From the NCBI GenBank assembly GCA_965263345.1, contig CBDHHC010000012.1, positions 62,001 to 126,000 on the forward strand: a stretch of DNA of 64,000 nucleotides, written 5' to 3'. A program made the translations under genes and the position numbers. Below, piece after piece: positions 8,507 to 16,352 of this stretch. Within the stretch, counting starts at the first letter, position 1; each line of letters begins with the position of its first letter. The notes under the pieces are model-generated. The model searched no databases. It had not been told where the DNA came from and worked only from the letters and a program-made list of their open reading frames with translations. This DNA comes from CBDHHC01 sp965263345. Its GTDB lineage: Bacteria > Pseudomonadota > Alphaproteobacteria > Rhizobiales > CBDHHC01.

Positions 8507-9097
8507 ATGAACACATTTTCTAATACTGCTGACCGTATTTTAGATGTTGCACAAGACCTTATCCAAAGACGTGGATTTAATGCGATCAGCTTTAATGATA
8601 TAGCCCTTGATGTTGGTATTAAAAAACCAAGTATCATGCATCACTTTTCCAGTAAAGCTGAGCTTGGTAAAGCTGTTATTCGACGTTATAGAGAGAATTT
8701 TGAAGCGCACCTTAATGAGATTTCTGCATCGACCGACAAATCGGCAATGGATGCTTTAGATTATTATATGGTTCCAATTGTAGATATTGGGAAGGCAGGC
8801 GACAAGGTTTGTCTTTGTGGGGCATTAGGAGGTGAGTTTATGGCTTTACCTGAGAGTATGCAAAAAGAGGTCTCGGATTTTTTCGAACTTCATATTGATT
8901 GGTTAAATGGTATATTGAAGCTTGGTTTGAAGAGCGGTGAGTTTTCATTCTCCGTTGGTTCGAGAGATATGGCAAAGCTTATTTTTGATTCTTTGCAAGG
9001 TGCTTTGATTGTCACCAGAGCTACGGGTAATAGCAGGCATATACATGATGTCATTAAGACCTTACGTAAACAAATTTCCTCCTCTTCAACTAAGTAA
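8507..9097 (+). CDS. TetR/AcrR-family transcriptional regulator
   Basis: A 196-residue one-component repressor. The N-terminal TetR helix-turn-helix covers roughly residues 5-50: ADRILDVAQDLIQRRGFNAI, FNDIALDVGIKKPSIMHHF, SSKAELGKAVIRRY. The rest is the helical ligand-binding and dimer domain. I use the ATG at 8507; the longer frame would begin with a TTG inside the terminator T-run. It most likely controls the hydrolase gene upstream through the tandem repeats at 7771-7807. The ligand is unknown. Confidence 0.85.
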   Translation: MNTFSNTADRILDVAQDLIQRRGFNAISFNDIALDVGIKKPSIMHHFSSKAELGKAVIRRYRENFEAHLNEISASTDKSAMDALDYYMVPIVDIGKAGDKVCLCGALGGEFMALPESMQKEVSDFFELHIDWLNGILKLGLKSGEFSFSVGSRDMAKLIFDSLQGALIVTRATGNSRHIHDVIKTLRKQISSSSTK

Positions 9098-9118
9098 TTG
9101 TTCTTCTTCATTTGTTAT

Positions 9119-9991
9119 TTAGGACTTTCCAAGTTTTTTTCTGAACTGGGCAGGTGTGCATCCGAAAGCTTTTTTAAATAAAGTTGTAAAGTGGCTTTGT
9201 GAGCTAAAACCACACTCAAAGCTTATTTCTATAATTGATTTACCTGTACTTTGTATCAGTCTCTTTCCTTTTTGCAGCCTACATTCCATTATGAACTGAT
9301 GAGGGGTCAGGCCTGTAATTTGAAAAAAAACTCTTGTAAAATGAAACTTCGACATATGAGACATTTCTGCTAATTCTTCGATATAAATTTTTTGATCGAT
9401 ATGACATTTTATATGATCAATTGCTTTTGAAATCTTTTCATAGGGATCGTAGCTTCCTTCATGCAAGTCATAATATGAATGTAAACATAAATATGATGTG
9501 ATAAGAATTTCACTCATTAGATTCAAATTCGTATTATCAATTTCATCTTTGGTGCTTAAAAAATAATTCCAAATTTTATTCATTAAGGAACTTGGTTTGA
9601 TCCTTAATCGCGATCTCATCTGATCTGGTGTGAGAGAAAATTCTCTAGCTATTAAATCAGAAAAATAATTATTATCTACCATAAGAATATCGTAAATCAG
9701 TGGGTCTGAGAACTTACCTTGCACGTGATCATCTGGACAGAAGAACGATAATTGACCTGAATTGTCATATGTTGACTTTGTAAATTCTTTATTGATTTTT
9801 ACAGGACCTTGAGATGGTGTTTTGGTTAAAACAAATGCAAAGCGACCATAAACTGCAGAAAAATATCCACTCTTAGCTTCGACTGTTTCAAAAGTTCCGC
9901 ATGGCAGATCTATTGTTTTTTTAAAAGTTCCATTGGGATGTATTCTATGCTCTTTGAACTCATGTTTTAAACATATTTGTTTTAAATCCAT
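9119..9991 (-). CDS. AraC-family transcriptional regulator
   Basis: A 290-residue regulator. The C-terminal AraC/XylS domain (about residues 188-287) has two helix-turn-helix units: IYIEELAEMSHMSKFHFTRV and KSIIEISFECGFSSQSHFTT, followed by LFKKAFGCTPAQFRKK. The N-terminal part is a likely effector domain without a family I can name. It faces the tetR gene tail to tail with a 21-base gap, and its own target is not obvious; the small secreted protein at 10264 is the next gene. Confidence 0.85.
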   Translation of the reverse strand: MDLKQICLKHEFKEHRIHPNGTFKKTIDLPCGTFETVEAKSGYFSAVYGRFAFVLTKTPSQGPVKINKEFTKSTYDNSGQLSFFCPDDHVQGKFSDPLIYDILMVDNNYFSDLIAREFSLTPDQMRSRLRIKPSSLMNKIWNYFLSTKDEIDNTNLNLMSEILITSYLCLHSYYDLHEGSYDPYEKISKAIDHIKCHIDQKIYIEELAEMSHMSKFHFTRVFFQITGLTPHQFIMECRLQKGKRLIQSTGKSIIEISFECGFSSQSHFTTLFKKAFGCTPAQFRKKLGKS

Positions 9992-10263
9992 TTGCCGTCC
10001 TTCAATTAAATTTATGACTTACTAGAACAGCTATGGATTACTTTTTGAGAAACAATGATTTCGAGATGGTCATTACGTTCAACACTGATGAAGGTTTCGT
10101 TATTTTGTGTTAGTGCAAAGCATTTTTTTGATAAGAAAAGAATTTTTTTTGAAAGAATTTCCCTGCAATTTCTTTCATTAGTAGTGAGCTAGAGAATTTA
10201 GCAAAAACAACTCCAATTTTTAAAAAAACACATATAAAACAAAGTTCAGAGAGAGGTATTACG

Positions 10264-10518
10264 ATGTTGAAAAAGATTATTCTTGCTTCACTAATCTTAG
10301 GTTTTGGTGCTGTGTCAGCTCAAGCAATGAGCTCACAAGAATGTCAAGCTAAGTTTACTGAAGCTCAGAAGAAAATCGTATCTATGAGCAAACTTTCAGA
10401 CACAAAACGTGTTGCTTTGACTCGTGAGTCAATCCGCATGCATGATACATGTCAAGCTACAGGTAGTGCTGATAAAGTTAAAGACTTCTTTGCTATGCTT
10501 AACAAATACGGTAACTAA
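10264..10518 (+). CDS. Small secreted protein of unknown function
   Basis: An 84-residue protein with a clear signal peptide (KK, hydrophobic core, cleavage after SAQA near residue 20). The mature part of about 64 residues is charged, helical-looking and has two cysteines (SSQECQAKF and DTCQATG) that could form one disulfide in the periplasm. GAGAGG lies upstream at a good distance. It stands alone with its own terminator. I do not recognise the family. Confidence 0.75.
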   Translation: MLKKIILASLILGFGAVSAQAMSSQECQAKFTEAQKKIVSMSKLSDTKRVALTRESIRMHDTCQATGSADKVKDFFAMLNKYGN

Positions 10519-10525
10519 TACCAAA

Positions 10526-10562
10526 CCTGGAAAGGACTTCGGTTCTTTCCAGGTCATTTTTT
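10526..10562 (+). terminator. Rho-independent terminator
   Basis: CCTGGAAAG (10526-10534) pairs with CTTTCCAGG (10545-10553) and is followed by a T-run. It ends the small secreted protein gene. Confidence 0.85.
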
Positions 10563-10778
10563 ATTCCTGTCATATCACAAATTTCTCCTAACTCATTTCT
10601 GTTGTCCAAAATTGGATGGCAGAAATTTTTATTTTGAAGTTAGTAACATTAAACATCGTTCTAAAATTATGTGATATTTTTAAACATTGTTAGCTGTGAA
10701 CAAAACAAAAATGCCTCTTTATTTTACATAACAGGAGTATATTTTCATCAGATATTGTATTTTTTATGGGTTTTTAAA

Positions 10779-11219
10779 ATGTATGTGTATCTGATTATCT
10801 TTGTTCTTTTTCTTAGTTCTTGTTCTGATGCCTCGCGTTATATCAGTGTTGATAAACACTATTTAAATAATAAAAAAGAAAAGGCTCTTGCTTTTGAGGC
10901 TGCAAAACATAAATGTGCCTCTGAAGCTCAAGTTGCTCTTGCGCGTCATACTATTCCTGTTGATCCGGCGAAGATGAAACCTAAAGGACCAATCATCATT
11001 GAGAATGCTCTCATTATTGAGGAAGATGGTTCATCACGACCGAATGCTAACCCCCTTGGAGCATTTTTTGCAAAATATACCTCGCTTCCAGACCTATTAG
11101 CAAAAAACCGCGAGACTGCTCTTCAGACTATGATTACTGACTGTCTCAAGGATGCTGGTTTTGTGAAAAAAGGCGTTGAAGATTATTTGGGGTATAAGAA
11201 AAAATCTGCTTCTAAGTAA
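10779..11219 (+). CDS. Putative lipoprotein of unknown function
   Basis: The sequence YLIIFVLFLSSCSD is a short hydrophobic segment ending in a lipobox (L-S-S-C), so the protein is probably lipid-anchored. The start is uncertain: the ATG at 10779 gives 146 residues, but its n-region lacks a positive charge and no good ribosome site precedes it; the open frame reaches back to 10671. The mature part is soluble, contains the repeated theme of K/A-rich helices, and two further cysteines (KHKCASEA and ITDCLKDAG). I recognise no family. Confidence 0.6.
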   Translation: MYVYLIIFVLFLSSCSDASRYISVDKHYLNNKKEKALAFEAAKHKCASEAQVALARHTIPVDPAKMKPKGPIIIENALIIEEDGSSRPNANPLGAFFAKYTSLPDLLAKNRETALQTMITDCLKDAGFVKKGVEDYLGYKKKSASK

Positions 11220-11239
11220 TATTTTTGGAGTGTATCTGC

Positions 11240-11686
11240 TTAAAGTTCGATGAGATCAGTGTTTCCAAAACCTTTAGAATAATCAATAAGGGAGATTGCT
11301 ATTGGCTTAATGGCATAGACAGCCAGATTATTTTTTTCTTCAGGTGCGAATCTTTGGGAGTGGGGAAGTTTTTTGAAGAGCTCAAGAATTAAACCGTTTA
11401 CTAGATTTTTTTCCATGACCCTCTCGGCATATCCCGATAGAGACAGACCAGTTAGTTTGTAGAAGTTATCTACCTCACCAGCTATGGCAAGGGAGAGTTT
11501 ATTGTTTAGTTTTATATTGGCCGCTTTTTGAGAGGTGGCATCTGAAGCAAAATAGATGGTAAGATCATCGTGGATGTAATTGACAATGTTTGCTTGCGGG
11601 AAGCCATCTGGGCGAATGGTGGCAATTGTCATCATATGATGGGTTGATAGGATTTCGAGAATTTTTTCTTTTAGCTCTTGATCCAT
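11240..11686 (-). CDS. Pyridoxamine 5'-phosphate oxidase-like flavin-binding protein
   Basis: A 148-residue split-barrel protein of the PNPOx-like superfamily. The N-terminal block MMTIATIRPDGFPQANIVNY followed by DDLTIYFASDATSQKAANIK is the usual FMN-binding pattern. Such proteins bind FMN, F420 or heme and reduce or oxidise small molecules; the substrate is not evident. I prefer the ATG at 11686; a TTG at 11710 is also possible and neither has a clear ribosome site. It is convergent with the lipoprotein gene. Confidence 0.75.
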   Translation of the reverse strand: MDQELKEKILEILSTHHMMTIATIRPDGFPQANIVNYIHDDLTIYFASDATSQKAANIKLNNKLSLAIAGEVDNFYKLTGLSLSGYAERVMEKNLVNGLILELFKKLPHSQRFAPEEKNNLAVYAIKPIAISLIDYSKGFGNTDLIEL

Positions 11687-11710
11687 GAAGGGGCTTTCTG
11701 TTGGTATCAA

Positions 11711-12029
11711 ACTTTATTTGGCTGGGGGTTATGATAATGGAATTTTCTTTTCACGTCTAGAATGCAACATTAAGCTGATTACTTTACATGACTGCTGAAC
11801 TGAGATTTTCAATGATATAATTTTTTACAAGGTGGTTTTACTGGTTTTTGCAATCTATTGGATTGGGTTCTTAAATTTGACTGAGATACTTACTGTCTTT
11901 TTATGATTATAGAGATTGACTTCTCAAAGACTAACACATATCTTTTTAGTCATGAAAACACTGAACAGACATATCCCTTTTCGAATATGACGCTTCAATA
12001 GCGATCGTATTTTATTGCCTTTTCGAAAA
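11711..12029. other. Intergenic region before the tRNA island
   Basis: No gene is seen. An 11-base inverted repeat, CCCTTTTCGAA at 11975-11985 and TTCGAAAAGGG at 12022-12032, brackets 36 bases and its right arm overlaps the 5' end of the tRNA-like gene. Confidence 0.5.
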
Positions 12030-12119
12030 GGGGGAGTAGCTCAGTGGTAGAGCAGCGGGTTTATACTCCGTTTGCGCCAGATAAGCGGCAGGTCGTGGGT
12101 TCGAATCCCACCTTCCCCA
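12030..12119 (+). tRNA. tRNA-like gene with UAU (Ile) anticodon and long variable region
   Basis: Acceptor GGGGGAG pairs with CTTCCCC; the D arm (GCTC/GAGC), anticodon stem and T arm (GTGGG TTCGAAT CCCAC) are all present. The 7-base anticodon loop TTTATAC gives anticodon UAU, which reads AUA. Most bacteria read AUA with a lysidine-modified CAU tRNA instead, so UAU is unusual. The region between anticodon and T stems is 23 bases (12072-12094), far more than the normal 4-5, and ends in AGGTC like a normal variable loop. CCA is not encoded. Confidence 0.7.
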
Positions 12120-12242
12120 CTAGATTATTCTTTGTCCTCTTAAATTTGAGGAATGAAAGCTTAAATTTTTAATAACTATAGGATATCCCATTCCCCTTTA
12201 TTTGAGAGTTTGTGATTTCTTGATAGATTGGGTTTTCATTTC

Positions 12243-13865
12243 ATGAGTAATACTCAAGCAACAGATAAATACTCTACATTATCTCTCGCACTGGAATATG
12301 CAGGTCAATTGTATTTTGCGAGCTCCAAACATCATGTTTTTTCATCTAAACAAGAAAGAACCTCTGAAATTGATGTTAAACTTTTAAAAGTTTTAGACCG
12401 TTTACCTATCCAACCGGTTTCATTAATTAATGATAGACTGAGATGTGTTGGGGGGGATGTCTTTTATTGGCACAATTGGCAACAATACCGAGATACTGTT
12501 AAAAACTGGATGCTTAAAGAAACTGTAACAGGTCCATTTTTGTTTCTTGGTGATGAAAATGGATATTATCGAGAAGACGCCCTGAAAACTATTACACATA
12601 TTCCTAATTCATTTTGCCTTTCTCTTGTACTTTATCGTTTTAATGATTGGGTCCCACAAGTTCGCTTAGAGGCTGTCAAAGCAATTAAACGAGCTAGTCG
12701 GCATATTACAAACCAAATGCTGATTGATTGTATTGAAATATTGTACAGATCTGAAGACTGGGGGCGTGGAGATGAAGAACAATTTAGAGCTATTACTGAC
12801 CTATATAATCGCGACCGCCTTATGGTTCATCTTGCTCATGAAATTATTAATACCAATACGGACTGGGCTGTGCGGACCTTAAAGTTTGTTCTTCGAGCAA
12901 ACTCAATTGATGACTATCTGATTGATATTGCACGCAAAGCAAAGCATCCTGGGGTCCGTCGTTTATCAACACAAGTTTTGTTGAAAGGTAAATTTGGTTG
13001 GATTGGGGTTAATCCTAATAGGCATCAACGAAGAGAGCCTCAAATTCGTACAACAAATTATTTTCGACCGAAACTGATGGGGCGCGCTCTCTCAATCTCG
13101 TTTGATAAAGAAAAGTTTGTTCGCGATGGATTGCAAGATAAACATCCTCCAGTACGTTTATTGTGCCTACAAGAGTTTGCTATCAAATTTCATACTTCAC
13201 CTGATGCCAATAATTTATTTCAACGCTTTCTTTTTGATAAAAGTTATTCTATCTCGGACTTATGTGCGTTTTATCTAAAACTCAATAAACAGGATGTCGG
13301 CCGGCTTTTAAGAGATGGTATAAAAAATACTACACCCCTAACATCTTCTGTCATTAAATTATTCGGACGATATGGTGATAAATCTGATGTTGAGTATCTG
13401 CTGGATAGTTTTAAACAATCTCATAAACATCATACACAAAAACGTTATGAGGCTCTTCAGGCGGCAATGACACTTGATCCTGAGAAAATCGCACCAATCC
13501 TTGAACAAATTGCACTTGGTGATGCTCTTGCCGATGCAAAAATAGCTGTTAAACTTATGGCTGCCGAACGCAAAACATTATCTTTTGATATCCTTAAGGA
13601 AAAGGCAGAGACACCCATATATTTTATTGCGCGTGATTTCTATAAACTGACGTGTATTTATCCACCATGGAAAGCTCTTGAGGTTGCGCTTACATTGACA
13701 AAATATGGGTCTCCAGAACCGCGAGACATATTCCAATATATTGAAAAGAAAGCTGTTAACCATTGGCGTCCTACCCCAGAAGATGTTAGACGTTTAAACG
13801 ACCTTGTTTTAAAACAACCACACTATAAAAAGAGATTTTCTCATTTGTTGGAGCTAGGCCTATGA
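12243..13865 (+). CDS. HEAT-repeat-like protein of unknown function in the tRNA island
   Basis: A soluble protein of 540 residues (start at the ATG 12243; a TTG at 12228 extends it by five). It is helical throughout and shows HEAT-like repeat turns: VPQVR at 137-141, HPGVR at 235-239 and HPPVR at 301-305, each followed by an amphipathic helix. No signal peptide, membrane helix or catalytic motif was found, and tryptophan-rich patches (YWHNWQQYRD) occur. Ro60, encoded 4.7 kb away, is also built from HEAT-like repeats, but this protein has no vWA domain. A role as RNA or protein scaffold is possible; nothing in the sequence proves it. Confidence 0.65.
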   Translation: MSNTQATDKYSTLSLALEYAGQLYFASSKHHVFSSKQERTSEIDVKLLKVLDRLPIQPVSLINDRLRCVGGDVFYWHNWQQYRDTVKNWMLKETVTGPFLFLGDENGYYREDALKTITHIPNSFCLSLVLYRFNDWVPQVRLEAVKAIKRASRHITNQMLIDCIEILYRSEDWGRGDEEQFRAITDLYNRDRLMVHLAHEIINTNTDWAVRTLKFVLRANSIDDYLIDIARKAKHPGVRRLSTQVLLKGKFGWIGVNPNRHQRREPQIRTTNYFRPKLMGRALSISFDKEKFVRDGLQDKHPPVRLLCLQEFAIKFHTSPDANNLFQRFLFDKSYSISDLCAFYLKLNKQDVGRLLRDGIKNTTPLTSSVIKLFGRYGDKSDVEYLLDSFKQSHKHHTQKRYEALQAAMTLDPEKIAPILEQIALGDALADAKIAVKLMAAERKTLSFDILKEKAETPIYFIARDFYKLTCIYPPWKALEVALTLTKYGSPEPRDIFQYIEKKAVNHWRPTPEDVRRLNDLVLKQPHYKKRFSHLLELGL

Positions 13866-13880
13866 GCCTATTTTTACAAT

Positions 13881-14336
13881 CTACTTGGTTGACTTGACAG
13901 CCTCACTTATTTCCTGCCTCACTTGCATTAGTAAAACACCTAACCTGTTTTTTCCTTTGCCATCTTTGCCAATTCCCCAATAGCGATCATAGGGTGAATT
14001 TTCGATAAGTTCTTTTTTTCCTGTTTTTAAAAGCAATTCTTTGAGCTCAGGAATTTTAAATTTCTCTCTTAACCCGTTTAACATTATTTCTTCTTTTACG
14101 TTATCCCAATCCTCACGAATAGGAACTATTCTTGTTTGCCCAAGATCTTTAGCTTGTTTAGGAGAAACTGCATTTCTTATTTTGTCATATTGGTCTGTGC
14201 CAATAAACTTCATGGCTTGGAAGTAATGTTCCATAGTTGGCCAACTTACTCCGTCGACTTTAAAACTATCATTTGCAAAGTTTGAAAGCTCGAAATATTT
14301 TTCAGATTTTGAAAAAAAGTAAATTGCTTTTGCCAT
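13881..14336 (-). CDS. NADAR-domain protein (YbiA/DUF1768 family)
   Basis: A 151-residue single-domain protein of the NADAR family: FFSKSEKYFELSNFA at the start, WPTMEHYFQAMKF, and the C-terminal DRYWGIGKDGKGKNRLGVLL are the family blocks. Members act on ADP-ribose-linked or N-glycosidic bonds; some reverse guanine ADP-ribosylation, others act in riboflavin intermediate clean-up. Length is normal. It points away from the tRNA array and converges on the HEAT-like gene with a 15-base gap. Next to an RNA ligase and Ro60, removal of ADP-ribose from damaged RNA is an attractive but unproven role. Confidence 0.85.
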   Translation of the reverse strand: MAKAIYFFSKSEKYFELSNFANDSFKVDGVSWPTMEHYFQAMKFIGTDQYDKIRNAVSPKQAKDLGQTRIVPIREDWDNVKEEIMLNGLREKFKIPELKELLLKTGKKELIENSPYDRYWGIGKDGKGKNRLGVLLMQVRQEISEAVKSTK

Positions 14337-14848
14337 TGGTCCTTCTCACATTTTACAATGCTCTATACCCAAATATTCTCAGTTTTAAAATATGTGTTAT
14401 TTTTAACTGTCAAAATTTTTTCACGAAATTGTCACAGAAAAAATGTTGACGGATGACTCGTTTTATGAGAGCCTTTGTTCAAATTAAATCTTTAGGAAAC
14501 TTGTTATGACACACATGTCAAAAAACGCGATAAAATATATCGACCACGGGATCAGTTCCTGCGGCGCGTTTTGGTGTGTGCGTCCACAAGAGCTGAATAC
14601 CTAATATTCGGTGCTAACAATGCACCGGTAAAAACGGTGCAGCACTAAGGAAAACCTCCCCAAAACTCCACCGTTTAAAGTAGCGCATAGACTGCACAAA
14701 TTTTTGTTGTGTTGTCGACTTTGGCGCAATTCAAACTGTTTTTCCGTGCGCATTCGTTGCGTAACGAGTCCTTCCATTGTGTTTTGAAAAAGAGCACTTT
14801 GAAGAGCGTAGAGTTATGCCTTTTGGGAAGGATGGATGAAGAGATTAT
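14337..14848. ncRNA. Non-coding stretch with strong hairpins, candidate structured RNA
   Basis: No gene is supported here. Around 14598-14645 several stems are visible: GAATA/TATTC, then GTGC, TGCACCG, CGGTGCA, GCAC nested as one long hairpin. A further hairpin (CGTT GCGT AACG) lies near 14755. The stretch leads straight into the tRNA array without an intervening gene and may be the leader of the array transcript or an independent RNA. I could not match it to a known RNA family. Confidence 0.35.
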
Positions 14849-14923
14849 TGGTACGTGACAGATGGGTAATGTAACTGACTGTTAATCAGTTTTATGGAGG
14901 TTCGAATCCTCTCGTGCCAGCCA
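14849..14923 (+). tRNA. tRNA-Asn (GUU)
   Basis: Acceptor TGGTACG pairs with CGTGCCA; the anticodon loop CTGTTAA gives GUU; the T arm is GGAGG TTCGAAT CCTCT. The discriminator is G and CCA is encoded. The D stem is short (3 bp). It is the first gene of the main array. Confidence 0.85.
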
Positions 14924-14931
14924 TATTTTTG

Positions 14932-15020
14932 CTTACGCGAATTGACCTTTGGTCAATCGCTGCGCAGGCGCGGCGCTTAGCGCCGGGGTCCGCAAAAGAA
15001 TGCTCAAGCATTCTTTATTG
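14932..15020. repeat. Three-hairpin spacer element A
   Basis: Hairpin 1 is GCG-A-ATTGACC/GGTCAAT-CGC (14937-14960), hairpin 2 GGCGC-TTA-GCGCC (14972-14984), hairpin 3 AAAGAATGC/GCATTCTTT ending in TTATTG. The framework between the stems matches element B. Confidence 0.75.
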
Positions 15021-15032
15021 TTAGTTTTATCG

Positions 15033-15124
15033 CTCACGCGAATTTTGCTTGACGCAAAATCGCTGCGCGGGCGCGAGCCAAAGGCTCGAGGTCCGCAAAA
15101 GAATGCTCAAGCATTCTTTATTGT
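15033..15124. repeat. Three-hairpin spacer element B
   Basis: Same framework as element A, but stem 1 is ATTTTGC/GCAAAAT (15042-15060) and stem 2 is CGAGCC/GGCTCG (15074-15088). Stem 3 is identical to A. The stems have changed on both sides so that pairing is kept. Confidence 0.75.
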
Positions 15125-15211
15125 CCAGATTGAGGTTTCTTGGTTTGGTCTGGAATGAAGAATAGAAGGAGAAGGAAAGATGGCAGATAGTGAAGGCCAG
15201 CAGATGATTGA

Positions 15212-15285
15212 TGCCCGATCGTCTAATGGCAGGATAGCTGAATTTGACTCAGCAGATCCAGGTTCGAGTCCTGGTCGGGCATCCA
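15212..15285 (+). tRNA. tRNA-Gln (UUG)
   Basis: Acceptor TGCCCGA pairs with TCGGGCA (U1-A72, as in many glutamine tRNAs); anticodon loop ATTTGAC gives UUG. CCA is encoded after a U discriminator. An open frame with a good ribosome site starts at 15180 and runs through it; I treat that as chance. Confidence 0.85.
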
Positions 15286-15332
15286 GTTTTGTAGGTGATG
15301 ATGAAGGAGTAGTTTTTTAATTTAAGAAATTT

Positions 15333-15409
15333 GCGCCTGTAGCCCAACTGGTAGAGGTGCCTGCCTTAGAAGCAGGAGGTTGAAGGTTCGACTCCTTCCA
15401 GGCGCACCA
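15333..15409 (+). tRNA. Class I tRNA with leucine anticodon UAG
   Basis: Acceptor GCGCCTG/CAGGCGC, D stem GCC/GGT, anticodon stem CCTGC/GCAGG with loop CTTAGAA (anticodon UAG, codon CUA), 5-base variable loop, T arm GAAGG TTCGACT CCTTC, A discriminator and encoded CCA. Bacterial leucine tRNAs normally have a long variable arm; this one does not, so body and anticodon disagree. Confidence 0.8.
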
Positions 15410-15419
15410 ATAATAGAGT

Positions 15420-15516
15420 GGAAGGCTTAGCCGAAAGATTCTGGGTAGCGGCGGCGGTCTTGAAAACCGAGGGGCCTTTAAGGGTCGTGGGGGTTCGAAT
15501 CCCCCGCCTTCCACCA
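15420..15516 (+). tRNA. tRNA-Ser (UGA)
   Basis: Class II tRNA: acceptor GGAAGGC/GCCTTCC, anticodon loop CTTGAAA (UGA), long variable arm and T arm GGGGG TTCGAAT CCCCC, encoded CCA. The discriminator is A, whereas serine tRNAs usually have G, and the D loop is unusually long. Confidence 0.8.
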
Positions 15517-15523
15517 AAATTTT

Positions 15524-15565
15524 CTTACGGCAAATTTGCTTCGCGAATGCCTCCGTGGGGGAGGC
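15524..15565. repeat. Hairpin spacer element C
   Basis: Imperfect hairpin TACGG...CCGTG enclosing AATTTGC/GCGAAT. It belongs to the same type as elements D and E, but lacks the following two hairpins. Confidence 0.6.
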
Positions 15566-15590
15566 TAAAAAGTTAAAAAAATGGTTTCAA

Positions 15591-15667
15591 GTCCCTGTAG
15601 CCCAAATGGCAGAGGCAACGGACTTAAAATCCGTCCAGTGTAGGTTCGAGTCCTGCCAGGGATACCA
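15591..15667 (+). tRNA. Class I tRNA with leucine anticodon UAA
   Basis: Acceptor GTCCCTG/CAGGGAT (G1-U72 wobble), D stem GCC/GGC, anticodon stem ACGGA/TCCGT with loop CTTAAAA (UAA, codon UUA), 5-base variable loop, T arm GTAGG TTCGAGT CCTGC, A discriminator, encoded CCA. It has the same short-variable-loop build as the UAG tRNA at 15333. The RNA ligase gene begins within 16 bases of its end. Confidence 0.8.
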
Positions 15668-15682
15668 ATGAAGGAGAGTATG

Positions 15683-16321
15683 ATGACATATCATAAGATT
15701 CAGACGGTCTTTAAACGAGACCCGGAAACAAAACATAAGACTCTTCTTGTTGGGGAGTATTCATTGCCTGAGTTTGAATATTTGAAGGATAACCTTTGGG
15801 TTTTTACCGAGAAAGTTGATGGCACAAATATTCGGATCATTATCAAAGATGGTTCAATTACCTTTGGTGGTCGAACTGATAATGCTCAGATTCCAGCAAC
15901 TCTGGTGCAACGATTAAATGAGTGTTTTTTAACAACGCAGCAAAAATCCTTACTTCTGGAGACTTTTGAGGATGCAGTCCTTTATGGAGAAGGGTATGGC
16001 GCTAAGATTCAAAAGGGAGGTGGCAACTACCGAGCAGATCAAGACTTTGTTCTGTTTGATGTTCAGGTTGGTAACTTCTGGTTAAGACGCGATGACGTTG
16101 AAGATGTCGCTCAGAAATTTGGTCTTGATGTCGTTCCGATTATTGGAACTGGAACACTGGATGACATGATCAAACGTGTTCGAGATGAACCTTTAAAATC
16201 TCTTTGGGGCGATTTCGAAGCTGAAGGGATTGTTGCAAGACCAGCTTGTGAATTGAAAACACGTAATGGCGACAGGCTTATTACGAAATTGAAAGTTAGA
16301 GACTTTAGGGCGACGAAGTAG
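15683..16321 (+). CDS. ATP-dependent RNA ligase (Rnl2-like family)
   Basis: A 212-residue ligase that joins RNA ends through an enzyme-AMP step. Nucleotidyltransferase motifs are in order: motif I KVDGTN with the lysine nucleophile at 44, FGGR at 61-64, motif III LYGEGYG at 100-106, motif IIIa VLFDV at 123-127, motif IV EGIVAR at 181-186 and motif V ITKLKVRDF at 200-208. There is no extra C-terminal domain, so it is a minimal ligase. AAGGAG sits 6 bases before the ATG at 15683; ATGs at 15680 and 15668 are alternatives. It is embedded in the tRNA array directly after a tRNA gene, so it is probably co-transcribed. Repair of cut tRNAs is the likely role, by analogy with phage RNA ligases. Confidence 0.85.
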   Translation: MTYHKIQTVFKRDPETKHKTLLVGEYSLPEFEYLKDNLWVFTEKVDGTNIRIIIKDGSITFGGRTDNAQIPATLVQRLNECFLTTQQKSLLLETFEDAVLYGEGYGAKIQKGGGNYRADQDFVLFDVQVGNFWLRRDDVEDVAQKFGLDVVPIIGTGTLDDMIKRVRDEPLKSLWGDFEAEGIVARPACELKTRNGDRLITKLKVRDFRATK

Positions 16322-16352
16322 TCGTCCTAGGATACCTTAATAGGAGAAAGAG

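Noticed and set aside
14337..14848. tmRNA, RNase P RNA, 6S RNA or a known riboswitch
   Set aside because: None of the conserved blocks of these RNAs could be found.
14949..15158. A 69-codon open frame over spacer elements A and B
   Set aside because: It translates the paired hairpin repeats, has no ribosome site, and the sequence varies by paired changes rather than by codon.
15180..15320. A 46-codon frame with a good ribosome site through tRNA-Gln
   Set aside because: Its peptide is the well-known spurious translation of a tRNA-Gln gene. It is kept only as a note on possible leader translation.
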